DNA from: Dolomedes plantarius
Taxonomy: Eukaryota; Arthropoda; Arachnida; Araneae; Dolomedidae
Direction: 5' to 3'
NCBI GenBank assembly: GCA_907164885.2
Contig: OU015490.1
Location: forward strand, 100,338,141-100,402,140
Length of the DNA stretch: 64,000 nt
Shown: in pieces, positions 1 through 11,209 of the stretch
How the letters are laid out: every line of letters starts with the position of its first letter
Numbering within the stretch: position 1 is the first letter of the stretch
Notes under the pieces: model-generated
Databases searched by the model: none
What the model saw: only the letters and a program-made list of their open reading frames with translations
What the model was told of the DNA's origin: nothing
Translations under genes and position numbers: made by a program

Positions 1-506
1 AAGAAAATTAAAGCGCATGGAGCATTTTAAAAATTGCTCAACATTTTGAAGAATTTACCATATACATATAAATATATTTGTGCATTGATTTTTTTTTTTT
101 TGTGTGTGTGTGTAAATAAGAAGCCAAAAATATTTTTTTTTTAATCTACCTGTTATTGTTTAACGATTTTGCATGTGTCTACTTTTTTTCAAGGTCTATA
201 AATTTGAAAAATATTGGTGGTTTCAAAGATTCATTCATATTTTTGGGACAAACACTATAATTAACAATAGTGAGAAATTTGGAAGAAACCAGAAGGAAAT
301 TAAAGCGCATGGAGCATTTTGAAAATTGCTCAAAATTTTGAAGAATTTTTTCAATAAACAGGTCTTATTCTTCTACAAAATAATTATTTGTGAATTCTAA
401 GTACCTTAAATATAGCAAAAAACAGTTTTAACTATTCTCATTTTATATATAGCGTAAAATATTGAAAATTTTAAAAAGATACCTAGGTTGAAAGTCCGTT
501 GTCCCT
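1..506. repeat. TTAA-flanked repeat family B, right part of a copy
   Basis: This segment ends in GTCCGTTGTCCC followed by TTTAA, the mirror of the family-B left end (GGGGACGGTGGACC) seen at 11655 and 23933. It contains two near-identical stretches around AAATTAAAGCGCATGGAGC (near 6 and 297), a motif recurring in all family-B copies in direct or inverted form. The left end lies outside the window. No coding region is visible. Assignment rests on within-window comparison only. Confidence 0.5.
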
Positions 507-510
507 TTAA

Positions 511-1010
511 GGGGATGGGGGACATTACAAAACGATTTTTGAAATTTTTACCTCATAGATATGAAATTTTGCACATATATATATTCATTAAAGTATAACT
601 ATATTAAACACTTTATAAAATTTTATAAATATTAAAAAAATTATATTTTAAAAATTGAAATTAAATTTTTTCTAAAAAAAATTCTCCTTGCGATCAAATT
701 TTTAACTCCCCCTTAATTTTGCATCTATATTGCTTATAAATATATTTTGAACTGAGTTATGTATTACTTTGTACTTTCGTTGAATAGTTAATTTTTAGGA
801 AATATTTTTATGCTTGAATTTTCGTGATTTTTTTTTTTTACTTTTGTGCACTTAAGTTAAACTTTGATAATCTGAAGGATGTCGAAACCTAAAATGGAGG
901 CATGACTTTATTTTTATGTATTAGAGGAATCTTTATTATCAATTTTATAAAATTTCGACGAAAATTATAACGCAAGGAGCATTTCAAAGACTAGCAAATA
1001 TGAAAATTAC
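511..1010. repeat. TTAA-flanked repeat family B, second copy, abutting the first
   Basis: The copy starts GGGGATGGGGGACATT directly after a TTAA shared with the preceding copy, so two copies sit end to end. Internal family motifs are the inverted TCCTTGCGATCAAATTT near 690 and the direct ATAACGCAAGGAGCATTTC near 967. I cannot locate its right end. From about 1010 to 1860 I see only AT-rich sequence without a supportable gene. Confidence 0.4.
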
Positions 1011-2256
1011 TCATTTTGAGATAAAGCCATTTAAAAGATATTTTTTCATCTACATTTAATGCTTACTTTTCTAAAGCCACCAAGTTTTCATTTTACTTTT
1101 TCCTACATATTTTAAATGCATTTTATTCTAATATTTAAATATTTTAAAAATATTAATACCCCCCCCCAAAGAAAAAAAAATTCCAATTTTTGTTTGATTT
1201 TTGGTAATTTGAAAGTTTACCATACCCTTAAGCCTGAAAGACCAATAATGAAAAGCAGAGAGAGGTTGAAATACAGACTTTATACATATAAACTACAGCC
1301 CCTCACCCTGTCCGGGAATAAAATATTCTAATGCCAGTGTTATCATGTCCCATCCAATTCCTCTCACCGTTCTATATAAATGCGTCCTACTACGCTCCAC
1401 TACCTACTTTTATTAATATTTTCATGCGTCGCCTATTATATTACATAGATACAGACGCTTTTGAAAGAGAGAAAAAATGATTTCATGGGGAGGAAGCAAA
1501 GCCTTTTCAGTTTTTATGGGGTTGAAATTTGCCGAACTTTTGTTAATGCCCCCCTCGGTATAAGGCAGCATTCTTTAATCTATGTTTTCTAATATCTGTC
1601 CTTAATAGCACGTTTCTGTTAGGGTATAACACTCAGGTGGAAGGGGGAAAGCGAACTCAACGCAGATAGTAAAATGCAGGAATAGAATTTCAAAAGGGAA
1701 AGTTTCAGGTTAAAGAGGAATTAGTCGACTTGGGCTTTGTCAGAAATTTGCAAACGTAAAATTATTCAGTATTTTGTTTCGTATACTTTATTGGCTGAAT
1801 TAATACGATTGCGAGTTTAATAGCAACAATTAAAAAGTCGATAGAATACAGCAGTTGTTCTTAAGGATGCTGTGTACTAACCCTATTGGATTCGCTCACC
1901 TCAGTGTTAATCTACGGAGAAAATGTGTCCAAGGATCACCGATTTGAATTCAAAGATTTTTTTTAAAATCTGTACCTGTGATAGAGAAAGAAGTTTTACA
2001 CCTTGGAATAAAATTTAAAAAATTGTAATTAGTCGGGGGGAAATCTGGTATTGTGTGCTTTAAACGTTCATAAATTCCTTTGAATAATCATCGTTTTTAT
2101 CACATTTATAATCATAGTTTCTATTACATCGTTTTTATTACCTTTTTAATCACAGTTTTATCACCCTGATGTATCATCGTTTTCATCACTTTTATATATC
2201 GTTTTCGTAATCTCTATATATCATCGTTGTTAACTCCATTTTATGCAAATATTTTC

Positions 2257-2829
2257 ACTTTTGCATGTCTTTATAATTACATCGAAAAGAGTTGGCTTTA
2301 TATTTGTAATCTCCTATGTTGGTACCAGCTTTTCAATTTTATATATATTCTTTTTTTTTTTGCTCTAGTCATGGTTTTGGTGCTTTATGTCCTATTTTGG
2401 ACATTGCACCATTAAACCCCAACCAACTAACCATAAATTCCTTTGGTCTTTTCACTTTTGCATGTCTTTATAATTATATCGAAAAGAGTTGGCTTTATAC
2501 AGTTGAATCTCTGTTTAACGACGCTCTACTTAACGATGATCTCTATTTAAAGACGATATTTCCCAGTCCCGGCCCCTCCGACGTTATGGGAAATGTTATT
2601 TTTCACAAATTCTGTTTAAAGGCGATCTCTACTTAAGGACGATTTTTCACGGTCCCTTGAAAGTCGTTAAACAGAGAGCCAACTGTATTTGTAATCTCCT
2701 ATGTTGGTACCATCTTTTCAATTTTATATATATTCTTTTTTTTGGCTCTAGTCATGGTTTTGGTGCTTTATGTCCTATTTTGGACCTTGCACCATTAAAC
2801 CCCAACCAACTAACCATAAATTCCTTTGG
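2257..2829. repeat. Direct duplication of about 190 bp inside family-A copy 1
   Basis: A unit running from CACTTTTGCATGTCTTTATA to AATTCCTTTGGT occurs at 2257-2446 and again at 2450-2829. The second unit is interrupted by the 186-bp Tigger element at 2500-2685. Outside the insertion the units are nearly identical, so the duplication is recent and the first unit preserves the empty site. Confidence 0.8.
2500..2685. mobile_element. Short Tigger/pogo-like MITE
   Basis: The ends are CAGTTGAATCTCTGTTTAAC and its inverse GTTAAACAGAGAGCCAACTG, flanked by TA on both sides (2498-2499 and 2686-2687). Internal GACGATCTCTATTTAAAGACG-type repeats match the larger copy at 22469-23251. TA duplication plus CAGT-type ends are typical of pogo/Tigger elements of the Tc1/mariner superfamily. 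It has no coding capacity. Confidence 0.85.
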
Positions 2830-3084
2830 TGGACACGAAATTTATAAAACGAATCCAATTGTAAAGTGCAGAAAAGTTCAAGCTATCTGAAAATACCATT
2901 TTTAGAGGATTATCAGCATTTATGTAGCTGTAAATAGTAGACACATTTTCTCCATACGTTAACATTGAGGACAGTGACTCCAGCAGGGTTAGTACACAAC
3001 AGCCTAAAGTGGTTTACCCGAGCTTGCACTGAAACAATCCTTTTACTCATTACCAGACCTGATAATTTAAACTGATATAGATAT

Positions 3085-3245
3085 ATGTAAAATGTAGACT
3101 AAGTTTTGGTTAAGATGTAAACTAAAATCTTATCCATCATTTTCAATAATATCAAATTAGGATCCTTAACTGAATTAACAGTTAAATTTTAGTTTTTATC
3201 TCATAATCAAAAATGAATGCTGAAAAACAAAATTTTTAAGTTTAT
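3085..3245 (+). repeat. Dispersed repeat, inverted partner of 52690-52830
   Basis: The stretch from AATGTAGACTAAGTTTTGG through the TTATCTCATAATC block is the reverse complement of sequence near 52700-52830, with scattered differences. Element class is unknown. The following 3340-3570 is low-complexity TTAATATATTTATT-type DNA without a gene. Confidence 0.6.
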
Positions 3246-3650
3246 TTGACAGTATTTACAATCTTATTTAAAAAAAATCCTAATTTGATTACAATGCTTT
3301 TATGAAATGATTAAATTTATTGACGAAAATAAAGGAATTTATTAAAAATATATTAAAATATATATTAATATATAAATATAATATATATAATTTAATATAT
3401 TTATTAAAAATTAAATAAATATATTAAATATATAATTTAATAAATATATTAAATTTTTTTAATAAATATATTAAATATATAATTTAATATATTTATTAAA
3501 AATATATTAAAATATATATTAATATATAATTATATATTTTTAATATATTTATTAAAAATATATAATTTATTTAAAGGAATCATTTTAAAAGACTTTATAC
3601 TTCTTTTTAAAATCCATAATATATTTATTGTGCACTTCTACATGTCTTAA

Positions 3651-4079
3651 GGCTGCTGTGTACTAATCCTATTGGATTCGTTCACCTCAATGTTAACCTA
3701 TGGAGAAAATGTGTCCAAGGATTGCCAACTTGGATTGAAAGTTTTTTTTTTCGTAAAAATTGTACTCCGTGATACAGAGGGGAATTTTACACTTTGGGGC
3801 ATTTTTCGTTTTTTTTTAAGAAAATGCAAATAATATTTTTAAAAGTTTGATTATTCCGGAAAAAACCTGGTATAGTGTGTTTTAAACGTTCGTAAATTCC
3901 TTTGGTGGACGAAATTTATAAAATGAATCCTATTGCAAAGTGCAGAAAAGTTCAGACTATCTGAAAATACCATTTTTATTGGATTATCAGCATTTATGTA
4001 GCAGTAAATAGTAGACACGTTTTCTCTATACGTTAACATTGAGGTGAGCGAATCCCAATAGGGTTAGAACACATCAGCC
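3651..4079. mobile_element. TTAA element family A, copy 2 (cleanest copy)
   Basis: This 429-bp element has perfect TTAA on each side (3647-3650 and 4080-4083) and long inverted ends of about 60 bp running through the GGATTCG...CACCTCAATGTTAACC block. The interior is AT-rich and non-coding. The six other copies in this window can be aligned to it. A TTAA target is characteristic of piggyBac-type cut-and-paste transposition, so it is probably a MITE mobilised by a piggyBac-related transposase (inference). Confidence 0.85.
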
Positions 4080-4083
4080 TTAA

Positions 4084-4779
4084 CCATTTGTTGATCAGGG
4101 ACCACTCATCAAAAAACAATAAGATTTGGGGACTCTCTCCCGACCAGTCCTTTTAGAGGCAAAAATGGGTTTAATTTTCTGATTAAACAAACTGTCTATG
4201 ATAAACAACTTTAATATATCTTATCAATAAATCTATGCCCAGATAGCAAAATGTTATCAGTCACTTTTCTTAAAAAAATTGAGTTTTCCACATTCCGGAT
4301 TTTCGTGCGCCGACATTTTCTATTTACTCTAACTATTGTAATAGCCAACTATTTTTCTCAAACATTGGTACCACGTTTGCTCATGTAAAACAAATAACTG
4401 ATTTTTCATAACATCTTGAATCTCAGAATTGCTGTCACGTAAATATATAAAAAGAAGTGACTTAAAATATTTTGCCATCTGAGCACAGAAATTTAACGGA
4501 AATAATAAATGTAATGTCTAAGTAAACTTAATAGAAAACATAAAATCCCGTGAAAACTTTCTAAAATCAATGAGATTTTTGAGCTGGCTTTTGCTTTACT
4601 ACCTGCAAAATCATTGGCTTAATATTGCTCAAAGTTATGAAAACAAAAAATTGTAAAATTTGAGGTTGTTTTGAAACGTTGAAACCCTTCTGTTTAAATA
4701 TGACTGAGGAATTCACGGACGACTCATTAGGTTCTCCTGGCCTACTTATGGTTCGCGGACCACCAGTTAAGAACCACTG
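4084..4779. mobile_element. hAT-type MITE, left tip truncated
   Basis: The right end GGTCCGCGGACC...GAACCACTG (read left to right, ending at 4779) is the inverse of the CAGTGGTTCTTAACTGGTGG end typical of Charlie-like hAT elements. On the left, TTTGTTGATCAGGGACCACT resembles the subterminal hAT sequence, but the CAGTGGTTC tip is missing where it abuts family-A copy 2. No transposase is recognisable. Confidence 0.6.
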
Positions 4780-4899
4780 AAATACAGCCAATATTACATT
4801 TTTTTTTCACAAGAATACATTTACATGAATACATACATGAATTGTTGCGAAACTTAGAATACTCATTAAATAACCGATGAAGATGCAAAGAGAAAGGGA

Positions 4900-5345
4900 A
4901 TTTTTTTATTATAAAACTTATTGAGATGCAATATGAAGATACAATGTGGAAATTAAAAGATTTATTGAAAAAAAATTACGAACATGCTTTGCAAAAGTTA
5001 AAAGAGTACTACATTTATAGAAATGGCACACGAAATTTTAAAGACCCATTATAAAGAGGATAATCGAAAGTTAAAACGTTTGTTATAAAACTTACAAAGA
5101 TGGCACATGAGTGTTAAAAGATTCATTCAAAAACTGTTAAAAAATCAGACGAAAAAGTAATAATAATTAAAAAAAAACATAATACTTAGGAATGTGGCAT
5201 GGGTAAAAGAATGGGAGAATCTAAAATACAGAATTAGCAAATAAACTCTATCTGTTAAAATTTTCTAATATTGAAACTTAAGAACAAAAAGGTTTTAATA
5301 ATATACTAAATAAGAAAATAAATAAGTCATGCACATATTATTGGA
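4900..5345. repeat. Segment duplicated at 11480-12415 (empty-site copy)
   Basis: Sequence from about 5128 to 5342 (GGAATGTGGCATGG, CTCTATCTGTTAAAATTTTC, GTCATGCACATATTATTGG) recurs at 11485-12413. There it is interrupted at TTAA by a 688-bp family-B element. Here the site at 5278-5281 is empty. The two copies flank the Gypsy element at 5508-11045. No gene is seen. Confidence 0.8.
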
Positions 5346-5507
5346 GCAAACAAAATTTATATTATCGGGTAAAATTTCCAGAGAATTGTCTAAAAAACTG
5401 TCCGGTACATATGCAAAATTAATTCGTGTTATCCCCCCCCCCCCCTCCCTTCGTATAACGTACTGCTTATTTCATCCTACACACACGCACACATATATAT
5501 ATATATA

Positions 5508-5766
5508 TGTGAGAGTGAGTTTGGCAACACAACTGAACTATTACTACAACTTCCACTCCTACTACTGCGGCACGAAGGACTTTAAGCGGATGTGTTGTTC
5601 TGCAAGCTCCCGATGTTTAGCTCTTTTGATGCTTCTGTGTTTATTTTTTAATTTCATACTAAGTGTTAGTCCTGTCTTGTAAACATCGTCTAGTTTAATT
5701 AAATGTTCAAAATAATTAAGTCTAATGATTCACTTCTAAAGGAAGGAGTACTAACTCCTTCCTACA
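5508..5766 (+). repeat. 5' LTR of Gypsy element 1
   Basis: 259 bp, starting TGTGAGAGTGAG and ending CTCCTTCCTACA, matching 10787-11045 without a difference that I can find by eye. It contains a short inverted GGAAGGAGTACTAACTCCTTCC near its 3' edge that could fold into a hairpin in the transcript. Confidence 0.95.
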
Positions 5767-5790
5767 TGGGTGCTCGGCCCTCGGACTCGA
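5767..5790 (+). promoter_or_regulatory. Putative tRNA primer-binding site
   Basis: Immediately after the 5' LTR the sequence reads TGGGTGCTCGGCCCTCGGAC then TCGAA. TGG complements a tRNA CCA end, and the stretch further in resembles the complement of a T-arm (TTCGAGTCC). There is one G more than a perfect fit to a simple acceptor stem, so I do not name the tRNA. Confidence 0.6.
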
Positions 5791-6971
5791 AAAATACCCC
5801 TAGCATGCTGAACTTAAAAAAAAAAAAAACTTTATTTTCTTTCGATGATACGACTTGATTTCGACTTGATTTCGACTTGATTTCGACTGGATTACTGTTG
5901 TCTGTCATTTTGGATTTGGATATCGAAAGCGAAAGCCAAAGTGATGTGCCACGGACTCTGATGATACTCTGATGGGATGATGAGAACCAAAACCAGAATT
6001 GTAAGTAACTTGGATCATATTAAAATTATTTGATGCATACGTTGGCGCTTGTTCAAGAAAATTTTGATGATTAAGGGAATTCTCAACTTATTGATGATTT
6101 AAGAAAACTGAAAGATATTTCAACGTTCTTTTGATGCAAGAATTTAATTGATGCTAAATTCATTTTTGATGGTCTTTGACGTTGAATTTATCACTTCTGT
6201 TTTCTTGAAGAGAATTCTATTTCGATGAAATTATTTGATGATTTGATGAAAATTTCGACATTTAACTTGAAGAATCTTGTTTCCTTGAACAAACCACAAC
6301 ATAACATATATTTTGAAAGATCGCGAATTGAATACTTTTGAAGATTATTATATTATTATTTTGATGCATAATTTTGACGAAGCGAATGTTTATTTGATGA
6401 CAACTTTGCTTATTTGATGCGCTTTGATGTTGAACTTAATTCTGCTGTTTTCTTGCGAGAATATTTTTTATTTTGCAGAATGCTTTGATGCTTTCGATTT
6501 CACAATTTTGATACTTTCGATTTCCCAATTTTGATGCTTTTAACATTAGAACTTTAACTATTATTTTGATGCTGCATTTACATCCTCTATTTCTTCAACA
6601 GTGATTTATTTTGAAGATTAATTTGATGAATATTTTGCTGAAGTAATATCTAACTTGATACATATCTAAATTTACGTCATCTGTTTTCTTCAACCAGAGA
6701 AATTATTTTGAAGAACTTATTATTTGATATTTGATGCTTATTTTAGTTCATAATTTTGTTTTCTTGAACAAAACCTGTTTTAAAGATTACTTATTTTGAT
6801 GCATATTTTGAGAATCAATATTTTATTATTGAATTGGTATTTGAAAAAATTTCGATTTGAAATATTATTTTCTACTTTTGAATTTGAGTAACTACGTATT
6901 ATAATTAGTGATTTTGGTTTTGAATATTTGTATATTTGTGTACTATAATTGTTTGAACCTAGTATATAGTT
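5791..6971 (+). other. Long TTTGATG-rich leader of Gypsy element 1
   Basis: About 1.2 kb between the primer-binding site and the gag start. It has no long ORF and is dominated by imperfect repeats of TTTGATG/TTTTGATGC. It begins with four tandem copies of TTCGACTTGAT near 5853-5888 and also has repeated TTCTTGAA...AA units. It may act as packaging or translation-control RNA (inference). Confidence 0.7.
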
Positions 6972-9900
6972 ATGGCTACTCTCAACGATTACCCCAATAT
7001 TGCAAAATCATTAAAAATTGGTGGTACGAATCAAATAAAGGTTCTACATCGTTTAATTTTTGGTACAGACGGCGACAGACAAAATCGTACCAGATTACGT
7101 AAATTTACAGGTTTTAAACAGCCATTCGTGTTGGAAGCAACGAAACAGAAAGTACTTAAAGATTTTTCACTTAAAGACTTGATTTCTATTTGTAATCTAC
7201 TTCATTTAGAATTTTCAACTGACCCAGACAAATGTGCCAATACCATTCTTATGAGTCTTAGTGATTTATCGTTATTAAAAGCAGAATTTTCTGATCTTTC
7301 GGAATGCGAAGTGAATGATGACTCACTTCCGGATGCACGTTCATCCCAAACTAACAGCGTTATAGAGGAAAATAGATCTCCCTTTTCCCCCACCATTGAC
7401 GCAAAAGAATCTTCGAATAAGCAAAATACACACATTTCCGTTGGTGAATCAGATCAAAATTCATTGCCTTCAGTTGAAACTGCGAATCTCTCTTTCCAGT
7501 TGTTTAGTCTGAAAGACGTTGTTGATTTAATAAAACCTTTCTCGTCTCGTGATAATTACAGTGTTGAGAATTTTATATCTGACGTTGAAGAACTTTTTTG
7601 TTTATATCAGATAAACAATCCAATTCACCAAATTACTTTTGTTAGAAAATGTTTAACTGGTCCCGCTCAAACTTTAATTAGGTCTATTCGTGGAATTACA
7701 AATTGGGAACAATTGAAGCACCATTTATTAGACGAATTTTCGGACAAAATTAATGGTATTCAGTTACATAAATTAATGGAATCTCGACGTATGAAACCGT
7801 TTGAAACCCTACAAGAATATTTCTTAGCTATGAGAGATTTGGCACACAAAGGTTCTCTCGATGACTCCTCTCTGTTTGAGTATGTCATAAACGGAATTCC
7901 TGATTCAACAAACAATAAAGTTATTCTTTACGGTTGTAAATCCGTCCCTGAATTTAAGGAAAAGTTGAAAATTTATGAACAAATCTTTAACAGATCACAA
8001 AATTTCAGACAAAATAATCAGAAAAAAATTGATGCTTCCTACCTCAATGTGAAAGTCGATAATACACGTAGCCCAAATACACAGCCAGTATGTTTTTCCT
8101 GTGGCTTGAGAGGTCACAAAAGCAACCAATGTTTGAATAAGTCACATGGTAAACAATGCTACGGATGTAAAAGTTTTGGTCATGTTCATGCTAATTGCCC
8201 TAAAAGTTATCGAAATTCTAAACCAAAACCTGATTCTCAAAAACCTATTTCTGATAAAACTGTAAATGCACTTTCTCCTGAAACTTCATCGAAAAATCCC
8301 ATGCATGTTGACATTCAACTTGCAGGAATTCAATTGACAGCACTCTGTGACACTGGGTCACAGGCAACCCTCATCAATGAGAAAACCTATCGAAGAATTG
8401 GTTCGCCACCATTGCAGCCCACCAACATTCCCTTTTCAGGAATTGGCAAAAACCAAGTTCACAGCATCGGATTCTTTCAGGATTCCATCGAAATTCAAAC
8501 CATTACTTTACCTGCTAAAATACATGTTCTAGAGGATGACTTGATTACTTTTGATGTGATTATCGGAATCGACTTTTTGCAGCAAACCCAATTTACATTT
8601 GATGAAGACGGTATTCGTTTTACTTTTGCGGAACAGAAAATTGTAGAAAAACAAATTCAAGATCAGGGCCAAATAGGCATGTCTGAAAAACCTCTAACAT
8701 CTACTCAAGATAAGATTTCTAGGGTAGAGAAAATAGATATTCCAATTGATTTTGAATGTGTTGATGATGATGATGATGATGATGATGGAAAAGATTTAGA
8801 TGATGCCAATGATTTAGATTTGCTTCATGATAACGATAATGATAATGCTTTTGATATTGGAGCTATCAAGGCAACTCTTGAACCAAAAATATTTGATGCC
8901 GATGATGATGCCCTTGAGAATGAATCCGTCAAAAGTGAAAAGGTTGAACCAAAATTTCAAGTTATTGAAGCTCCCAAACCCCTTGAACAAATAGCAGCTT
9001 TCCAACAACTGAAAGGCATTCTTTCACAAAACCCAGTTCTTCATGTTTTTCAACAGGGATACCCATTAGAACTCCACACTGATGCCAGCTCCTTAGGTTT
9101 TGGCGCTGTGCTCTTGCAACAATCCGATGATGGACAGTTTCATCCTATTCATTATTTTAGCCGTAAAACTACAGTTCAACAAGAAAAATATCATAGTTAT
9201 GAACTGGAAGTTCTTGCCGTTATTGAAGCGCTAAAAAAATTTCGAAACTACTTGTTGGGAACAAAATTTAAAATTATCACCGATTGTGATGCTTTCCAAA
9301 AAACGATGCACAAAAAAGACCTACCAGCTAAAATTGCTCGATGGGCATTGATGTTAGAAGACTTTGATTATGAAGTTTGTCATCGACCCGGTAGACAGAT
9401 GAAACATGTTGATGCTTTAAGTCGTAACCCCATTCTTGTAATTACCTCAAATGATATCACTCAAAAGGTGAAAAATGCCCAAGACCAGGATGAATTTATA
9501 TCTCAAATTAAATCTATGCTTGAATCTACACCTTCTGATGAATTTTTTGTTAAAAACGGAATTCTTTATAAACTTCATCAGGATGCCGAACTTTTAGTAG
9601 TACCACAAATGATGCAGAAAGAAATAGTGCTAAACGCCCATTCACAAGGTCATTTTGCTTCACCAAAAACCGAATTAATTGTTTCTCGTGAATTTTTCAT
9701 TCCTCAACTTAAGAAATTAGTTCAAGAAATTATTTCGAACTGTATTCCTTGCATTTTGTCCTCGCGAAAATCTGGAAAACAAGAAGGATACCTTCACCCC
9801 ATTCCAAAAGGTGATGCACCCCTTGAATGTTACCATTGCGACTTTTTAGGACCTTTACCATCGACAAAAAAATGTTATAAGTATCTTTTTACAGTAGTTG

Positions 9901-10652
9901 ATGCCTTTTCCAAATTTGTATGGATCTATCCCGTGAAGTCCACCTCTACGAAAGATGCCTTAGACAAATTATCCTTGCAACAAACTACATTTGGCAACCC
10001 TTCAAAAATCATTACTGACAAAGGTAGCGCATTCACATCTTCAGAATTTCAAAGTTACTGCCAGGAACAGTCAATTGAACACATTTCAATAGCAACAGGT
10101 GTGCCACGTGGCAACGGTCAGGTTGAGCGTGTTCATGGCACAATTATTCCCGTTTTAACTAAGTTAGCTCTAGATGAACCTGACAAATGGTTTAAATATG
10201 TCCCAAGATTGCAACGTATCTTAAATAGTACCACCACACGCAGTACAAAATTCACACCCTTTCAACTTTTAATTGGTGTTAAAATGAAACAACAAGAGGA
10301 TCTACAGATTAAAAATCTTCTTGACGAGGAACACCACCAAAGAATTCTTGATGACAAAGAAGCGTTACGTATCGAAGCTAAACGAAATATCCTCCGTTTA
10401 CAGGAAGAAAACATACGACAATATAACAAACGGCGTAAACCGGCTTGTAAATACAAGATCGGTGACAAAGTGGCAATACAACGAACTCAATTTGGAACCG
10501 GATTAAAGCTCCGACCAAAGTTCTTCGGACCATATGAGATCACGAACATCAACCCCAACGATCGTTACGAAGTTCGAAAGTTAGGGCATCACGATGGTCC
10601 AACCATAACATCAACTGCAGCGGACAAAATGAAACAGTGGTGCAGAAACTGA
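6972..10652 (+). CDS. Gag-Pol polyprotein without RT palm domain
   Basis: A single 1226-residue frame starting at the ATG after GTATATAGTT. A capsid-like region spans about residues 175-345. Two CCHC zinc knuckles lie near 374-409 (CFSCGLRGHKSNQC and CYGCKSFGHVHANC). A retropepsin-type protease has its DTGS motif at D460. An Asp/Asn-rich linker follows (about 570-660, eight Asp at 598-605). RNase H has D704, E744, D771 and D814. Integrase has H890/H894/C924/C927 and a DD35E triad D957, D1016, E1052. Missing between protease and RNase H are the RT fingers and palm: no YRKLN-like motif, no PFGL-like motif and no [YF]xDD in context. The RT connection just before RNase H is kept. Gag, protease, RNase H and integrase look functional. 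DNA synthesis would need a helper element. Confidence 0.95.
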   Translation: MATLNDYPNIAKSLKIGGTNQIKVLHRLIFGTDGDRQNRTRLRKFTGFKQPFVLEATKQKVLKDFSLKDLISICNLLHLEFSTDPDKCANTILMSLSDLSLLKAEFSDLSECEVNDDSLPDARSSQTNSVIEENRSPFSPTIDAKESSNKQNTHISVGESDQNSLPSVETANLSFQLFSLKDVVDLIKPFSSRDNYSVENFISDVEELFCLYQINNPIHQITFVRKCLTGPAQTLIRSIRGITNWEQLKHHLLDEFSDKINGIQLHKLMESRRMKPFETLQEYFLAMRDLAHKGSLDDSSLFEYVINGIPDSTNNKVILYGCKSVPEFKEKLKIYEQIFNRSQNFRQNNQKKIDASYLNVKVDNTRSPNTQPVCFSCGLRGHKSNQCLNKSHGKQCYGCKSFGHVHANCPKSYRNSKPKPDSQKPISDKTVNALSPETSSKNPMHVDIQLAGIQLTALCDTGSQATLINEKTYRRIGSPPLQPTNIPFSGIGKNQVHSIGFFQDSIEIQTITLPAKIHVLEDDLITFDVIIGIDFLQQTQFTFDEDGIRFTFAEQKIVEKQIQDQGQIGMSEKPLTSTQDKISRVEKIDIPIDFECVDDDDDDDDGKDLDDANDLDLLHDNDNDNAFDIGAIKATLEPKIFDADDDALENESVKSEKVEPKFQVIEAPKPLEQIAAFQQLKGILSQNPVLHVFQQGYPLELHTDASSLGFGAVLLQQSDDGQFHPIHYFSRKTTVQQEKYHSYELEVLAVIEALKKFRNYLLGTKFKIITDCDAFQKTMHKKDLPAKIARWALMLEDFDYEVCHRPGRQMKHVDALSRNPILVITSNDITQKVKNAQDQDEFISQIKSMLESTPSDEFFVKNGILYKLHQDAELLVVPQMMQKEIVLNAHSQGHFASPKTELIVSREFFIPQLKKLVQEIISNCIPCILSSRKSGKQEGYLHPIPKGDAPLECYHCDFLGPLPSTKKCYKYLFTVVDAFSKFVWIYPVKSTSTKDALDKLSLQQTTFGNPSKIITDKGSAFTSSEFQSYCQEQSIEHISIATGVPRGNGQVERVHGTIIPVLTKLALDEPDKWFKYVPRLQRILNSTTTRSTKFTPFQLLIGVKMKQQEDLQIKNLLDEEHHQRILDDKEALRIEAKRNILRLQEENIRQYNKRRKPACKYKIGDKVAIQRTQFGTGLKLRPKFFGPYEITNINPNDRYEVRKLGHHDGPTITSTAADKMKQWCRN

Positions 10653-10786
10653 ACACCAATACCACTGTGTTGAACACTGCTTGATTTTTTGAAATATTTT
10701 TCCTTTTTCTGCTCTTTTTTTTTTTTATCTTTTCAGAATTATTGTTGACAACCCAGCCGCGGACGTCTGGAAAGTCAGAACGGCCG
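10653..10786 (+). other. 3' untranslated stretch before the 3' LTR
   Basis: 134 bp with a T-rich run, then CAGCCGCGGACGTCTGG and AGTCAGAACGGCCG up to the LTR. There is no clean polypurine tract immediately before the 3' LTR. The closest purine run is GGAAAG. This is unusual for a Ty3/Gypsy element and may reflect a non-canonical plus-strand primer. Confidence 0.6.

Positions 10787-11209
<423 letters not shown>

Larger units (their letters stand above)
1865..3004. mobile_element. TTAA element family A, copy 1 (interrupted)
   Basis: The left inverted repeat (GGATGCTGTGTACTAACCC...) follows TTAA at 1861-1864. The right inverted repeat (...GGGTTAGTACACAACAGCC) ends at 3004 and is followed by TAAA, probably a decayed TTAA. 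The family has terminal inverted repeats of about 60 bp and a core of about 430 bp (see 3651-4079). This copy is longer because unrelated DNA, including a duplicated segment and a small Tigger element, lies in its middle (about 2090-2830). It is non-coding and non-autonomous. Confidence 0.75.

Noticed and set aside
8758..8790. VDDDD in the linker as a degenerate RT YxDD motif
   Set aside because: None of the other RT motifs lie around it and the run is a simple GAT repeat, so it is not an RT catalytic box.
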